25,352 nucleotides of DNA from Saprospiraceae bacterium (GTDB taxonomy: Bacteria; Bacteroidota; Bacteroidia; Chitinophagales; Saprospiraceae): contig JABDPK010000214.1 in the NCBI GenBank assembly GCA_013042795.1, forward strand, positions 1 through 25,352, read 5' to 3'. The notes beneath the pieces were generated by a model. The model saw nothing but the letters and a program-made list of their open reading frames with translations, had not been told where the DNA came from and searched no databases. A program made the position numbers and the translations under genes. This document shows, one piece after another, positions 1 to 7,099 of the stretch (positions within the stretch are counted from its first letter, which is position 1; every line of letters starts with the position of its first letter).

Positions 1-2
1 TC

Positions 3-2753
3 GTCGTTGATGGTGTGAGACTCGATAACAGTGAATTCCACTCTGAAAGATCATTGGGTGGTGTAGCCAACTCTAACAGGGCTATGGATATCAACCCGAA
101 TGATATTGAAAATGTATCTATCCTTAAAGGTGCTGCTGCAACAGCTTTATACGGAATTGAAGGAGCTCGTGGTGTTGTACTTATTACAACCAAAAGAGGT
201 AGTTCAGCTGGACTTAAAGTAGATGTTGGAACTGGTATGACATTTTCAAATATCAACAATGTGGTTGGTTTGAATGATGAATATACACAGGGATGGAGTG
301 GCCAGTGGGCTGGTCCTTCAACAGCTTTTATTCCTTCAGCGGTAAGCTGGGGCGCACATAAGGATGATCTTTACTGGGATGGTTCTGATTATAAGTGGGA
401 CAAAAACGGACAATTAACTACTGATGCCACGGCAGGTCCTAAATTTGTACCTTATGATAACGTAAATAACTTTTTTGAGACAGGAACAACATGGAATACC
501 AATATTGCAATCTCTGGTGGTTCTGAAGCTGCTGATTACAGGTTCTCATTTGGACATTCTGATGAAAAAGGTGTTGCTCCAAACAATACATTTACAAGAT
601 ACAATCTAGGGTTGAATCTTGGATCCAAAGCATTGGATGATAAGCTTGACCTCAGATTTACAGCCAATTATGCAAAAACAGGAGGTAATAGAGTCCAGCA
701 AGGTTCTAATATCTCAGGTGTCATGCTTGGATTGTTAAGAACACCAATTTCATTTGACAATGCAAACGGTAATGTTGATCCTGCAAATGATGTAAGTTCT
801 TACCAGTTTGAGGATAATTCTCAGAGAAACTACCGTGCAGGTGGTGGATATGATAATCCTTTCTGGATAGTCAATAATACACCTTTCAATGATAACGTAA
901 ACAGGTTCTTTGGAAATATAAGTGCTTCTTATGCTTTCAGTGACTGGGTGAATTTAAGAACCACATTGGGTACTGATTTCTATACAGATAACAGGACGCA
1001 AAGATTTGAACTTGGTTCAAGAAATGCTCCTGCAGGTCAGGTCATAGAAGACAACTATAATTACAGGCATACTGATTTCTACTTCAGTTTATTAGGTGCA
1101 GGAACAATTGCAACAGATTTGACTTTCAGCTATAACGTTGGATTAAACCTGTATGATGAAAAATTGAAAAACAATTATATCCAGGGTGATGGACTGAACT
1201 TCTTTGGTTTCCCTCAATTGGGTAATACTGGAGCGATTTCTTCCACAATTGCCAACACGAATATCAAGACTGCTGGTGCTTTTGGTACATTTGACTTCGG
1301 ATATCAGAATTTCCTTTACCTGACATTGACAGGTAGAAATGACTGGTCATCAACTTTGATAGATCCTACTTCTGAATTTGATGCAGGAGCTATCTCTTTC
1401 TTCTATCCTTCTGCTTCATTAGGAATTGTATTCACAGAAAAAATTGATATACCTGGTCTTTCCTTTGGTAAGTTAAGACTATCCTATGCTGAAGTAGGTG
1501 GTGGAGCACCTGGTGCTTACAGTACTTCGACAAATTTCATTCTGCCTATTCAAAATGCCGGAACTATTAATGATATCGGTGATGGATGGACGAATGGACT
1601 TGGATTCCCTTTCCAGGGCGTATCCGGTTTAGTCTATTCAGGTGTTGCAGGCAACCCTGCACTTAAGCCTTCAAGAACAAAAGATATTGAAATAGGTGCT
1701 GACTTGAGATTTATGAAAGACAGAGTAGGATTGGATATAACTTATTATACAAGAAAGTCTGAAGATCAGATTATCGCGATCAATATCCCTGTTTCAACTG
1801 GTTTCCAAAGAGCCATTGTTAACAGTGGAGAATTAGCTACAGTAGGAGGAGAAGTCGTATTGACATTGAATCCTATTTCTAAGCCTGATTTCAACTGGGA
1901 CGTAGCTGTAAACTTCTCCAAGTGGAAAACAACTGTTGAATCATTGCCGGAAGGTGTACCTAACCAGTACCTAGACGGATTTACAGGAACTGGAGTTTAT
2001 AATATTGCTCCCGAAACTGATGACAACGGAAACGTTACAACAACATATGAATATGGTCAGCTTCTAGGAAATCCATTCCAGCATGTGAATGATGGAAATA
2101 ATGGATTTAATCCTGATCTTCCATATAATCCTGATGGTGCATTGGTTATTGATGATGATCCTACTAGTTCAAACTTTGGATTCCCATTGGTAGACCCTGT
2201 TGCAAGAGTAATAGGTAATCCTAACCCTGATTTCCTTTTAGGTATCACGAACTCTTTATCTTACAAGAATCTATCATTGAGCTTCTTATTTGATATTAAA
2301 GAAGGTGGTGACATCTGGAACGGAACAAAAGGTGCATTAACATTCTTCGGTAGATCAGAATTGACAGAAAACAGGGGTACTGTTACTGTTTTTGATGGTG
2401 TTAAGTCATCTGATGGAGGCGCTAATGATATCGCTGTGACTTTGGATCAAAACTGGTACACTGGTAACGGTGGTGGTTTCGGTTCTGTGTCTGAGCATTT
2501 CATCGAAGATGGTTCATATATCAGGTTGCGTTATGTTACTTTAGGATATGACCTGGGTAGCGTACTTGACGGTATAGGATTTGATAATCTTTCAGTTTCT
2601 TTCACAGGAAGAAACTTATTCCTGAGCACACCATACACTGGATTTGACCCAGACCTTTCTTTGGTTGGAGCAAGCAGTAATGGTCAAGGACTGGATTATT
2701 TCCAGATGCCGGGTATCAAGTCATATTCAATTAATGTAAATGCAACATTTTAA
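3..2753 (+). CDS. SusC/RagA-family TonB-dependent outer-membrane receptor (5' end missing)
   Basis: This is the C-terminal ~916 residues of a SusC-type receptor. The reading frame is open at the left edge and begins with VVDGVRLDNSEF, a typical stretch of the plug domain, so the signal peptide, carboxypeptidase-like domain, TonB box and first part of the plug lie outside the window. The GTG at 15 is an internal codon, not the start. The next ~60 residues carry the SusC plug hallmarks IENVSILKGAAATALYG and GVVLITTKRG. The rest alternates short amphipathic strands (NLSVSFTGRNLFLSTPY near the end) and finishes in NVNATF with a terminal Phe, as expected for a 22-strand barrel recognised by the BAM machinery. 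Known role of the family: energised import of ligands captured by a SusD partner. The ligand cannot be told here: no glycosidase, lyase, sulfatase or peptidase is adjacent. The SusD gene follows after 25 bases, so the two are surely one operon. Confidence 0.95.
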   Translation, partial: VVDGVRLDNSEFHSERSLGGVANSNRAMDINPNDIENVSILKGAAATALYGIEGARGVVLITTKRGSSAGLKVDVGTGMTFSNINNVVGLNDEYTQGWSGQWAGPSTAFIPSAVSWGAHKDDLYWDGSDYKWDKNGQLTTDATAGPKFVPYDNVNNFFETGTTWNTNIAISGGSEAADYRFSFGHSDEKGVAPNNTFTRYNLGLNLGSKALDDKLDLRFTANYAKTGGNRVQQGSNISGVMLGLLRTPISFDNANGNVDPANDVSSYQFEDNSQRNYRAGGGYDNPFWIVNNTPFNDNVNRFFGNISASYAFSDWVNLRTTLGTDFYTDNRTQRFELGSRNAPAGQVIEDNYNYRHTDFYFSLLGAGTIATDLTFSYNVGLNLYDEKLKNNYIQGDGLNFFGFPQLGNTGAISSTIANTNIKTAGAFGTFDFGYQNFLYLTLTGRNDWSSTLIDPTSEFDAGAISFFYPSASLGIVFTEKIDIPGLSFGKLRLSYAEVGGGAPGAYSTSTNFILPIQNAGTINDIGDGWTNGLGFPFQGVSGLVYSGVAGNPALKPSRTKDIEIGADLRFMKDRVGLDITYYTRKSEDQIIAINIPVSTGFQRAIVNSGELATVGGEVVLTLNPISKPDFNWDVAVNFSKWKTTVESLPEGVPNQYLDGFTGTGVYNIAPETDDNGNVTTTYEYGQLLGNPFQHVNDGNNGFNPDLPYNPDGALVIDDDPTSSNFGFPLVDPVARVIGNPNPDFLLGITNSLSYKNLSLSFLFDIKEGGDIWNGTKGALTFFGRSELTENRGTVTVFDGVKSSDGGANDIAVTLDQNWYTGNGGGFGSVSEHFIEDGSYIRLRYVTLGYDLGSVLDGIGFDNLSVSFTGRNLFLSTPYTGFDPDLSLVGASSNGQGLDYFQMPGIKSYSINVNATF

Positions 2754-2778
2754 TTAGAAAAATCTAAAACGATATAAA

Positions 2779-4110
2779 ATGAAAATATTTAAATATATAG
2801 CCGTTTTCATGGTCTTTGTGCTTGTCACAGGATGTGAAGACTATTTTGGCGATAACGCTAACGTAGATCCGGATAATCCGACCACGGCTACTGCTAACGT
2901 TTTATTACCGCAGGTTCAGGCCAGGTTGGCTTACACCTGGGGCGGAGACTTAACTAGGTACTTCGGAATCAATACACAGCATGTGGATGGTATTGGCCGC
3001 CAGTTTGCAGTATTAGGCCAGTATGGTATTCAGCCTAATGATGTGGATAATGTCTGGTCAAATTTGTATTCTGGAGGTATGAGTTCCAACAGGCAGATGA
3101 TCGCTGCAGCTGAAGCTGGTGGATTTAACCATTATGTGGCTTTGGGTAAAGTTATGGAAGCCTGGGCTTTAATGATGGCCACCGATGCATGGGGAGATAT
3201 TCCTTATTCAGATGCCTTTGAATTAGTCGACTCTGAAGGCAACATAAAGCAGCCTACATTGGATTCACAGGAATCTATTTATAATTCAATATTTACTTTG
3301 CTGGATGATGCAAGAGGATTATTAGGACAAGGTAATGGAGGCAATCCTCCAGGTGGCGATGATCTTTTCTATGGAGGAGATGTTGATGCATGGGTTGCTT
3401 GTTGTAATGTCCTTGAAGCAAGGGCTCAATTGCACCTTTCCAAGAGAAATGGAGATGCTTATAGCCGTGTTTTGGCTGCATTAAACAAAGGTGGATTTGC
3501 TGATGCTTCAGGAGAATTTGCTTTCAAGTTTGGAAGCAATGCCAATGAAAATGCGCCATGGTATCAGTATATCGAGCAAAGAGATGACTGCGAAGTTGGT
3601 GCTTTTTATACAGGTCTTTTGGCATCATTGAATGATCCAAGAGCTCCGGTTTATGGTTTTGAACATGCCGTACCAGGACATCCTGTATTTACACCAGATC
3701 AGAATCTTCAGATTCTGTCTTATACAGAGCAGGAGTTCATGAGAGCTGAAGCGCTTATGGGTACTGGTGATTCTGCCGGAGCTTATGATGCATATCTTGC
3801 TGCCATTGCTTCTTCATTTTCTGATGCAGGAGTTGATGGTTATGATGACTATGTAGGACAACCTACAGTTGGTGTTGGAGCTGGTAATATCAGTATGGAA
3901 GATATTATGACTCAGAAATACCTTGCCCTTTATACCAGTCCTGAATTATTCAATGACTGGAGAAGAACAGGTATGCCTGCGTTGACGCCTATTTCAGGTA
4001 CACAGATTCCAAGAAGATTGCCATATGCAGAATTGGAGCAATTCTCTAATCCGAATATCCCGTCACCTGCTACGATCTCAATTTATGACCGAGTATGGTG
4101 GGATCAGTAA
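2779..4110 (+). CDS. SusD/RagB-family nutrient-binding outer-membrane lipoprotein (SusD-like 2 type)
   Basis: A 443-residue surface lipoprotein that should cap the upstream SusC barrel and bind its ligand. The signal peptide ends in a lipobox LVTGC with the lipidated Cys at residue 19, followed by acidic residues (EDYFGDN), a pattern compatible with export to the cell surface in Bacteroidota. The mature start (NANVDPDNPTTAT), the segment VMEAWALMMATDAWGDIPY and the C-terminal MTQKYLALYTSPELFNDWRRTG are characteristic of the SusD-like 2 (PF12771) group rather than classical SusD. A TPR-like helix pair is visible around YTEQEFMRAEALMGTGD. The protein is somewhat short for the group; the part between NDPRAPVYGF and the TPR-like EFMRAEALM looks compact, which may mean a reduced ligand-binding loop (inference). 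ATG start 25 bases after the susC stop. A strong terminator 32 bases after the stop closes the unit. Confidence 0.93.
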   Translation: MKIFKYIAVFMVFVLVTGCEDYFGDNANVDPDNPTTATANVLLPQVQARLAYTWGGDLTRYFGINTQHVDGIGRQFAVLGQYGIQPNDVDNVWSNLYSGGMSSNRQMIAAAEAGGFNHYVALGKVMEAWALMMATDAWGDIPYSDAFELVDSEGNIKQPTLDSQESIYNSIFTLLDDARGLLGQGNGGNPPGGDDLFYGGDVDAWVACCNVLEARAQLHLSKRNGDAYSRVLAALNKGGFADASGEFAFKFGSNANENAPWYQYIEQRDDCEVGAFYTGLLASLNDPRAPVYGFEHAVPGHPVFTPDQNLQILSYTEQEFMRAEALMGTGDSAGAYDAYLAAIASSFSDAGVDGYDDYVGQPTVGVGAGNISMEDIMTQKYLALYTSPELFNDWRRTGMPALTPISGTQIPRRLPYAELEQFSNPNIPSPATISIYDRVWWDQ

Positions 4111-4142
4111 TATGATTTATACATATAATATATAATCTAAAG

Positions 4143-4177
4143 GGAAAGCCACAATAATTTTTGTGGCTTTCCTTTTT
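4143..4177 (+). terminator. Rho-independent terminator of the susCD operon
   Basis: Perfect 12-bp stem, GGAAAGCCACAA pairing with TTGTGGCTTTCC, with a 6-base loop TAATTT and a run of five T directly after the stem. It lies 32 bases past the SusD stop codon and ends 16 bases before the next start codon. Confidence 0.92.
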
Positions 4178-4193
4178 ATATAGTAAAAGTGCT

Positions 4194-4892
4194 ATGAAAA
4201 AACTATTGACCCTCGTATTTCTATTTCAGGTTTGTTTCTTATTTGGCCAGGTTTCTGTGAATGAAGCCAAATTGAATGTGTTTGGAAACCCTTTCTACGC
4301 AGCAAATGAGAATTATATCAATATGTTATCCAAGCTTGAGGAGAAAGGATCTTCACAAATGCTATTCGATGATTGGACAATCATGTCCGTAGAAGGAATG
4401 GACGGTAAAATCATGCAGGTTGATTCAGCCAATTACAGTATTGATGTTGACAAGGTGTATTTTATAAATGATGGTAGATTATATGAATTGTATAAACATA
4501 CCGTCAAACAGTTTACACTTGGAAATCATCTTTTCAGGAATATCGTTACAAGGGGTAAAGATTTTTCCGCACATTATTATGAAGTCCTGGCCGATGGAGA
4601 ATTCCAGTTATTGAAGAAGTATTTGATTAAAACGAGCAGCAGTTCAAATCACCCAATGGGGATTAAAACAGCGAATAGCCAGAAAGTCGTAAAAGATACC
4701 AGCTTTTTTTATTATGATACCAAAAGATCAAAGCTTGAAAAGCTTCCTAAAAACAAAGGCAAGCTTATAGGCATTTTTGGAAGAGGTAATGATTCACTGA
4801 TCCAATTCGCAAATCAAAATGATCTTTCTGCAAAATCTGAAGATGATCTTAAAAAACTCTTCAACTTTTACAATAGCAACAGGGATCAATGA
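4194..4892 (+). CDS. Exported protein of unknown function
   Basis: I do not recognise a named family. The 232-residue product starts with a clear signal peptide (MKKLLTLVFLFQVCFLFG, probable cleavage near FG-Q, residues 18-19), without a convincing lipobox, so it should be periplasmic or outer-membrane associated. The frame is open back to a TTG at 4161, but that lies inside the terminator stem, and the ATG at 4194 gives the signal peptide, so 4194 is the start. The mature part has a beta-rich central stretch (VYFINDGRLYELYKHTVKQF, then NIVTRGKDFSAHYYEVLADG) and a basic, Lys/Ser-rich second half ending in a predicted helix (SEDDLKKLFNFYNSN). The stop overlaps the next start (ATGA), which suggests translational coupling with the beta-barrel gene. 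Only 16 bases separate the start from the preceding terminator, so its promoter must overlap that terminator or it depends on read-through. Confidence 0.85.
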   Translation: MKKLLTLVFLFQVCFLFGQVSVNEAKLNVFGNPFYAANENYINMLSKLEEKGSSQMLFDDWTIMSVEGMDGKIMQVDSANYSIDVDKVYFINDGRLYELYKHTVKQFTLGNHLFRNIVTRGKDFSAHYYEVLADGEFQLLKKYLIKTSSSSNHPMGIKTANSQKVVKDTSFFYYDTKRSKLEKLPKNKGKLIGIFGRGNDSLIQFANQNDLSAKSEDDLKKLFNFYNSNRDQ

Positions 4893-5530
4893 GAATCTAC
4901 AGGTCTTTTTTTATATCCTTTCTTTTAATTTTTACAATTTCCGGATCGTTATATGGTCAAAAATTCAAATTCTCGGTCCACGGTGCACTCGTACTGGCTC
5001 AGGTGGATGGCGACAAATTGAGAGGATTTAGTAAAATAGGGTATAATGCCGGTATCCAGGGTGGATACCGTATCAATGCATCAAGTGAGTTTATTGTAGC
5101 CCAGGGGTTTTCTTCATTTGGAAGCAAGGGGTCTAATAAATCTATAAAAAGACCAGATGATTATTTTATTGAGATTAATATGGTCACAGCCAATCTATTG
5201 TTCGCCTACGCACATTATCTAAACACCGGCTGGAGTGGCGAATCCAAGTTCAGGTTATTCACGGGGATAAAAATCCACCAGGTGTTATCAAATGATTATT
5301 CCCTCAGTTATAACAGTTTCGAAGAAAACCCTCCTGTGATGATCGAAGATTTCAGGGACAGGTTCCTGGGAATTTATTTAGGTGCCGGGTACCTGGTGGC
5401 ATCCAATCTATACCTTGATCTGTCATTCGAACACTCGTTATCCAACATATTGGAAGACTCTCCTATAAATACAGTTGCCAAATCACTGAATCCTTACCAT
5501 ATTTCTATCGGATTGAATTTTTATTTATAA
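4889..5530 (+). CDS. Predicted outer-membrane beta-barrel protein (PorT-like/OMP_b-brl type)
   Basis: A 213-residue protein with a signal peptide (MRIYRSFFISFLLIFTISGS, cleavage probably after YGQ near residue 24) followed by alternating strands typical of small 8- to 10-strand Bacteroidota barrels: FKFSVHGALVLAQVDG at the start of the mature chain, YNAGIQGGYRI, FLGIYLGAGYLVASNLYLDL, and a C-terminal strand HISIGLNFYL rich in aromatic residues. I assign it to the broad PorT-like/OMP_b-brl barrel class by pattern only; the specific function is unknown. It starts inside the stop codon of the preceding gene (ATGA overlap), so the two products are probably made together and may interact in the envelope. 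The gene is followed by a 133-base spacer before xerC with no strong terminator. Confidence 0.85.
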   Translation: MRIYRSFFISFLLIFTISGSLYGQKFKFSVHGALVLAQVDGDKLRGFSKIGYNAGIQGGYRINASSEFIVAQGFSSFGSKGSNKSIKRPDDYFIEINMVTANLLFAYAHYLNTGWSGESKFRLFTGIKIHQVLSNDYSLSYNSFEENPPVMIEDFRDRFLGIYLGAGYLVASNLYLDLSFEHSLSNILEDSPINTVAKSLNPYHISIGLNFYL

Positions 5531-5663
5531 ATAGAATTGGTTTTCGTCTTACTTCTTTCAGACTAACAGAGCGATTTAAAGCGTTATTAAATGCAGTTTC
5601 TGCCAGAATTCTGTGTATTTGGAATAGTTTTAGCTGTTATTACATATTATATAATTATTTAAT

Positions 5664-6566
5664 ATGAACATCGGACACATTGAGTCTTTTCTGTCATTCC
5701 TTGAGCATGAAAAAAGGTATTCGAGTCATACCATCCTTTCGTATAGCAATGATGTCCGTCAATTTCATGATTTCCTTTCTGAAATATATGATAGTCCTGA
5801 ACTTGATGCTTTGACTCATCAGCATCTAAGATCCTGGATGGTCCGGCTGCATGAATCAGGCAATTCTGCAAGGACGATTAATCGAAAGATATCCTCAATC
5901 AGGTCTTTTTTCAATTTTATGAAACGGGAAGGGTATTTATCCAGGAATCCGGCAGTAAAGATCATTACACCTAAAATTGGCAAAAAGCTACCTCAATTTG
6001 TCCAGGAAAAGAATCTCGCAAGACTCTTTGATGCAATTATACCGGATGATTTTGAAGAATGCCGCAACCGGCTTATCCTTGAGCTTTTGTATAGTACTGG
6101 AATGAGACGAAGTGAACTTATACAGTTACACGACAGAAACATTCATTTTTCCAGGCAGGAAATCAAAGTCCTGGGAAAGGGAAATAAGGAAAGGCTACTT
6201 CCTTTATCACAAACATTAATAAAAAAGATCAAACGGTATTTGGATCTGAGAACCGCGTTTTTTAAAGACCAGGAATACGCCTCCTTTCTTTTTGTAACCA
6301 GCAAAGGGAAAAAGTTATATCCAAAAATGGTGTATAACATTGCGATTCGCTATTTGTCTATGGTGAGTTCGGTCGAAAAAAGGTCCCCGCATACCTTAAG
6401 GCATTCTTTTGCAACCCATCTGATGAATGGCGGTGCGGATCTGAATGCAGTGAAGGAGTTACTGGGGCATTCAAATCTGGCAGCCACACAGGTTTATACC
6501 CATAATTCTATCGAAAAACTCAAGGAGATATATACTTTTGCACATCCACGTGCAACTAAGCCATAA
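5664..6566 (+). CDS. xerC: Tyrosine recombinase XerC/XerD (chromosome dimer resolution type)
   Basis: A 300-residue tyrosine recombinase of normal Xer length. The N-terminal SAM-like core-binding domain covers roughly residues 1-90 (FLEHEKRYSSHTILSYSNDV) and the catalytic domain about 105-300. All catalytic residues are present: Arg148 in STGMRRSEL, Lys172 in the GKGNKER hairpin, His243 and Arg246 in PHTLRHSFATH, His269 in LGHSN, and nucleophile Tyr278 in QVYTH. Known role: with a partner recombinase it resolves chromosome dimers at dif together with FtsK. The position just before the tRNA-tuf cluster is the conserved place of a housekeeping Xer gene in Bacteroidota, which argues against a phage or island integrase; I see no att-like repeats or cargo. 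Whether it is functionally XerC or XerD cannot be settled from the sequence alone. ATG start, preceded by an AT-rich leader without a Shine-Dalgarno site. Confidence 0.92.
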   Translation: MNIGHIESFLSFLEHEKRYSSHTILSYSNDVRQFHDFLSEIYDSPELDALTHQHLRSWMVRLHESGNSARTINRKISSIRSFFNFMKREGYLSRNPAVKIITPKIGKKLPQFVQEKNLARLFDAIIPDDFEECRNRLILELLYSTGMRRSELIQLHDRNIHFSRQEIKVLGKGNKERLLPLSQTLIKKIKRYLDLRTAFFKDQEYASFLFVTSKGKKLYPKMVYNIAIRYLSMVSSVEKRSPHTLRHSFATHLMNGGADLNAVKELLGHSNLAATQVYTHNSIEKLKEIYTFAHPRATKP

Positions 6567-6592
6567 TTTTAGAAAATAAATATATGCGAGTG

Positions 6593-6623
6593 TTTACATA
6601 TATCTAAAAAAAGCCTATTTTTG
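6593..6623 (+). promoter_or_regulatory. Predicted promoter of the tRNA-tuf transcription unit
   Basis: TATTTTTG at 6616-6623 is an exact match to the Bacteroidota -7 element TAnnTTTG, with a TTTAC at 6593-6597 at about the right distance for a weak -33 element. Transcription would start near 6630, about 30 bases before tRNA-Thr. Directly there, CGCTTT-GAAG-AAAGCG (6628-6643) can form a 6-bp hairpin in the early transcript. The gap 6567-6661 holds no gene. Confidence 0.6.
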
Positions 6624-6661
6624 CATTCGCTTTGAAGAAAGCGCTTTGGAATTTGACACAC

Positions 6662-6735
6662 GCCGATGTAGCTCAGTTGGCCAGAGCAGCTGATTTGTAA
6701 TCAGCGGGCCGGGGGTTCGAATCCCTCCATCGGCT
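6662..6735 (+). tRNA. tRNA-Thr (anticodon TGT)
   Basis: Complete cloverleaf: acceptor strands GCCGATG (6662-6668) and CATCGGC (6728-6734), anticodon stem GCTGA/TCAGC around the loop TTTGTAA with TGT at 6696-6698, and a T-arm with GGTTCGAATCC. The 3' CCA is not encoded (TCAA follows the acceptor stem). Confidence 0.97.
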
Positions 6736-6759
6736 CAATGTTTCTCATTTTTTTGAGAA

Positions 6760-6845
6760 GGGGGTGCGCCGGAGTTGGAGAGCCGGGCTAGACTGTAAAT
6801 CTAGTGTGTAATGCTGAATAGGTTCGATTCCTATCACCCCCACCA
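6760..6845 (+). tRNA. tRNA-Tyr (anticodon GTA)
   Basis: Acceptor strands GGGGGTG (6760-6766) and CACCCCC (6835-6841), then ACCA, so the 3' CCA is encoded. The anticodon stem CTAGA/TCTAG encloses CTGTAAA with anticodon GTA. The long variable arm (about 6806-6820) marks a class II tRNA, as expected for bacterial tRNA-Tyr. A 6-bp hairpin, TTCTCA-T6-TGAGAA at 6742-6759, lies immediately upstream. Confidence 0.97.
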
Positions 6846-6866
6846 AAGAATAAAAAAAGGAGAAAT

Positions 6867-6942
6867 GCGGGAGTAGCTCAGTTGGTAGAGCATCAGCCTT
6901 CCAAGCTGAGGGTCGCGGGTTCGAGTCTCGTCTCCCGCTCCA
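6867..6942 (+). tRNA. tRNA-Gly (anticodon TCC)
   Basis: Acceptor strands GCGGGAG (6867-6873) and CTCCCGC (6932-6938), discriminator T and encoded CCA at 6940-6942. The anticodon stem TCAGC/GCTGA encloses CTTCCAA with anticodon TCC. Standard D-arm (AGCTCAGTTGGTAGAGC) and T-arm (GGTTCGAGTC). Confidence 0.97.
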
Positions 6943-6963
6943 CTTTTTACAATGGCAAACGTT

Positions 6964-7035
6964 GCCAATGTAGCTCAGTGGTAGAGCACCTCCATGGTAA
7001 GGAGGGGGTCGCTGGTTCAAATCCAGTCATTGGCT
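6964..7035 (+). tRNA. tRNA-Thr (anticodon GGT)
   Basis: Acceptor strands GCCAATG (6964-6970) and CATTGGC (7028-7034). The anticodon stem CCTCC/GGAGG encloses ATGGTAA with anticodon GGT. The CCA is not encoded. Together with the TGT isoacceptor this gives two different threonine tRNAs in one cluster. It lies 64 bases before tuf. Confidence 0.97.
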
Positions 7036-7044
7036 CAATTTTAT

Positions 7045-7071
7045 TTTGAATAATATATGATCATAAATTTG
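7045..7071 (+). promoter_or_regulatory. Possible second promoter for tuf
   Basis: TAAATTTG at 7064-7071 matches the TAnnTTTG element exactly, with TTTG at 7045-7048 upstream. The 15-base spacing is shorter than the usual 19-21, so this is weaker than the promoter before the tRNAs. Transcription would start about 20 bases before the tuf ATG. The tuf leader is AT-rich with no Shine-Dalgarno site. Confidence 0.4.
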
Positions 7072-7099
7072 TTAAATAAAACTGTAAAAACTTTTAATA

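Noticed and set aside
4161..4193. Upstream in-frame extension of the exported-protein gene from TTG 4161
   Set aside because: It starts within the terminator stem and would place 11 residues ahead of an excellent signal peptide that begins at ATG 4194.
4819..5031. A 70-codon plus-strand frame across the overlap of the two small envelope genes
   Set aside because: It lies in a third frame over two better-supported genes and has no recognisable feature.
5664..6566. Tyrosine recombinase as the integrase of a mobile element
   Set aside because: Length, catalytic motifs and the conserved place beside the tRNA-tuf cluster fit a housekeeping Xer protein; there are no direct repeats of tRNA 3' ends and no cargo genes.
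6745..7020. Minus-strand open frame of 91 codons across the tRNA cluster (contains GRRDSNPRPSAWKADALP)
   Set aside because: It is the antisense of tRNA-Tyr, tRNA-Gly and tRNA-Thr. This kind of translated tRNA sequence is a well-known false protein in databases.
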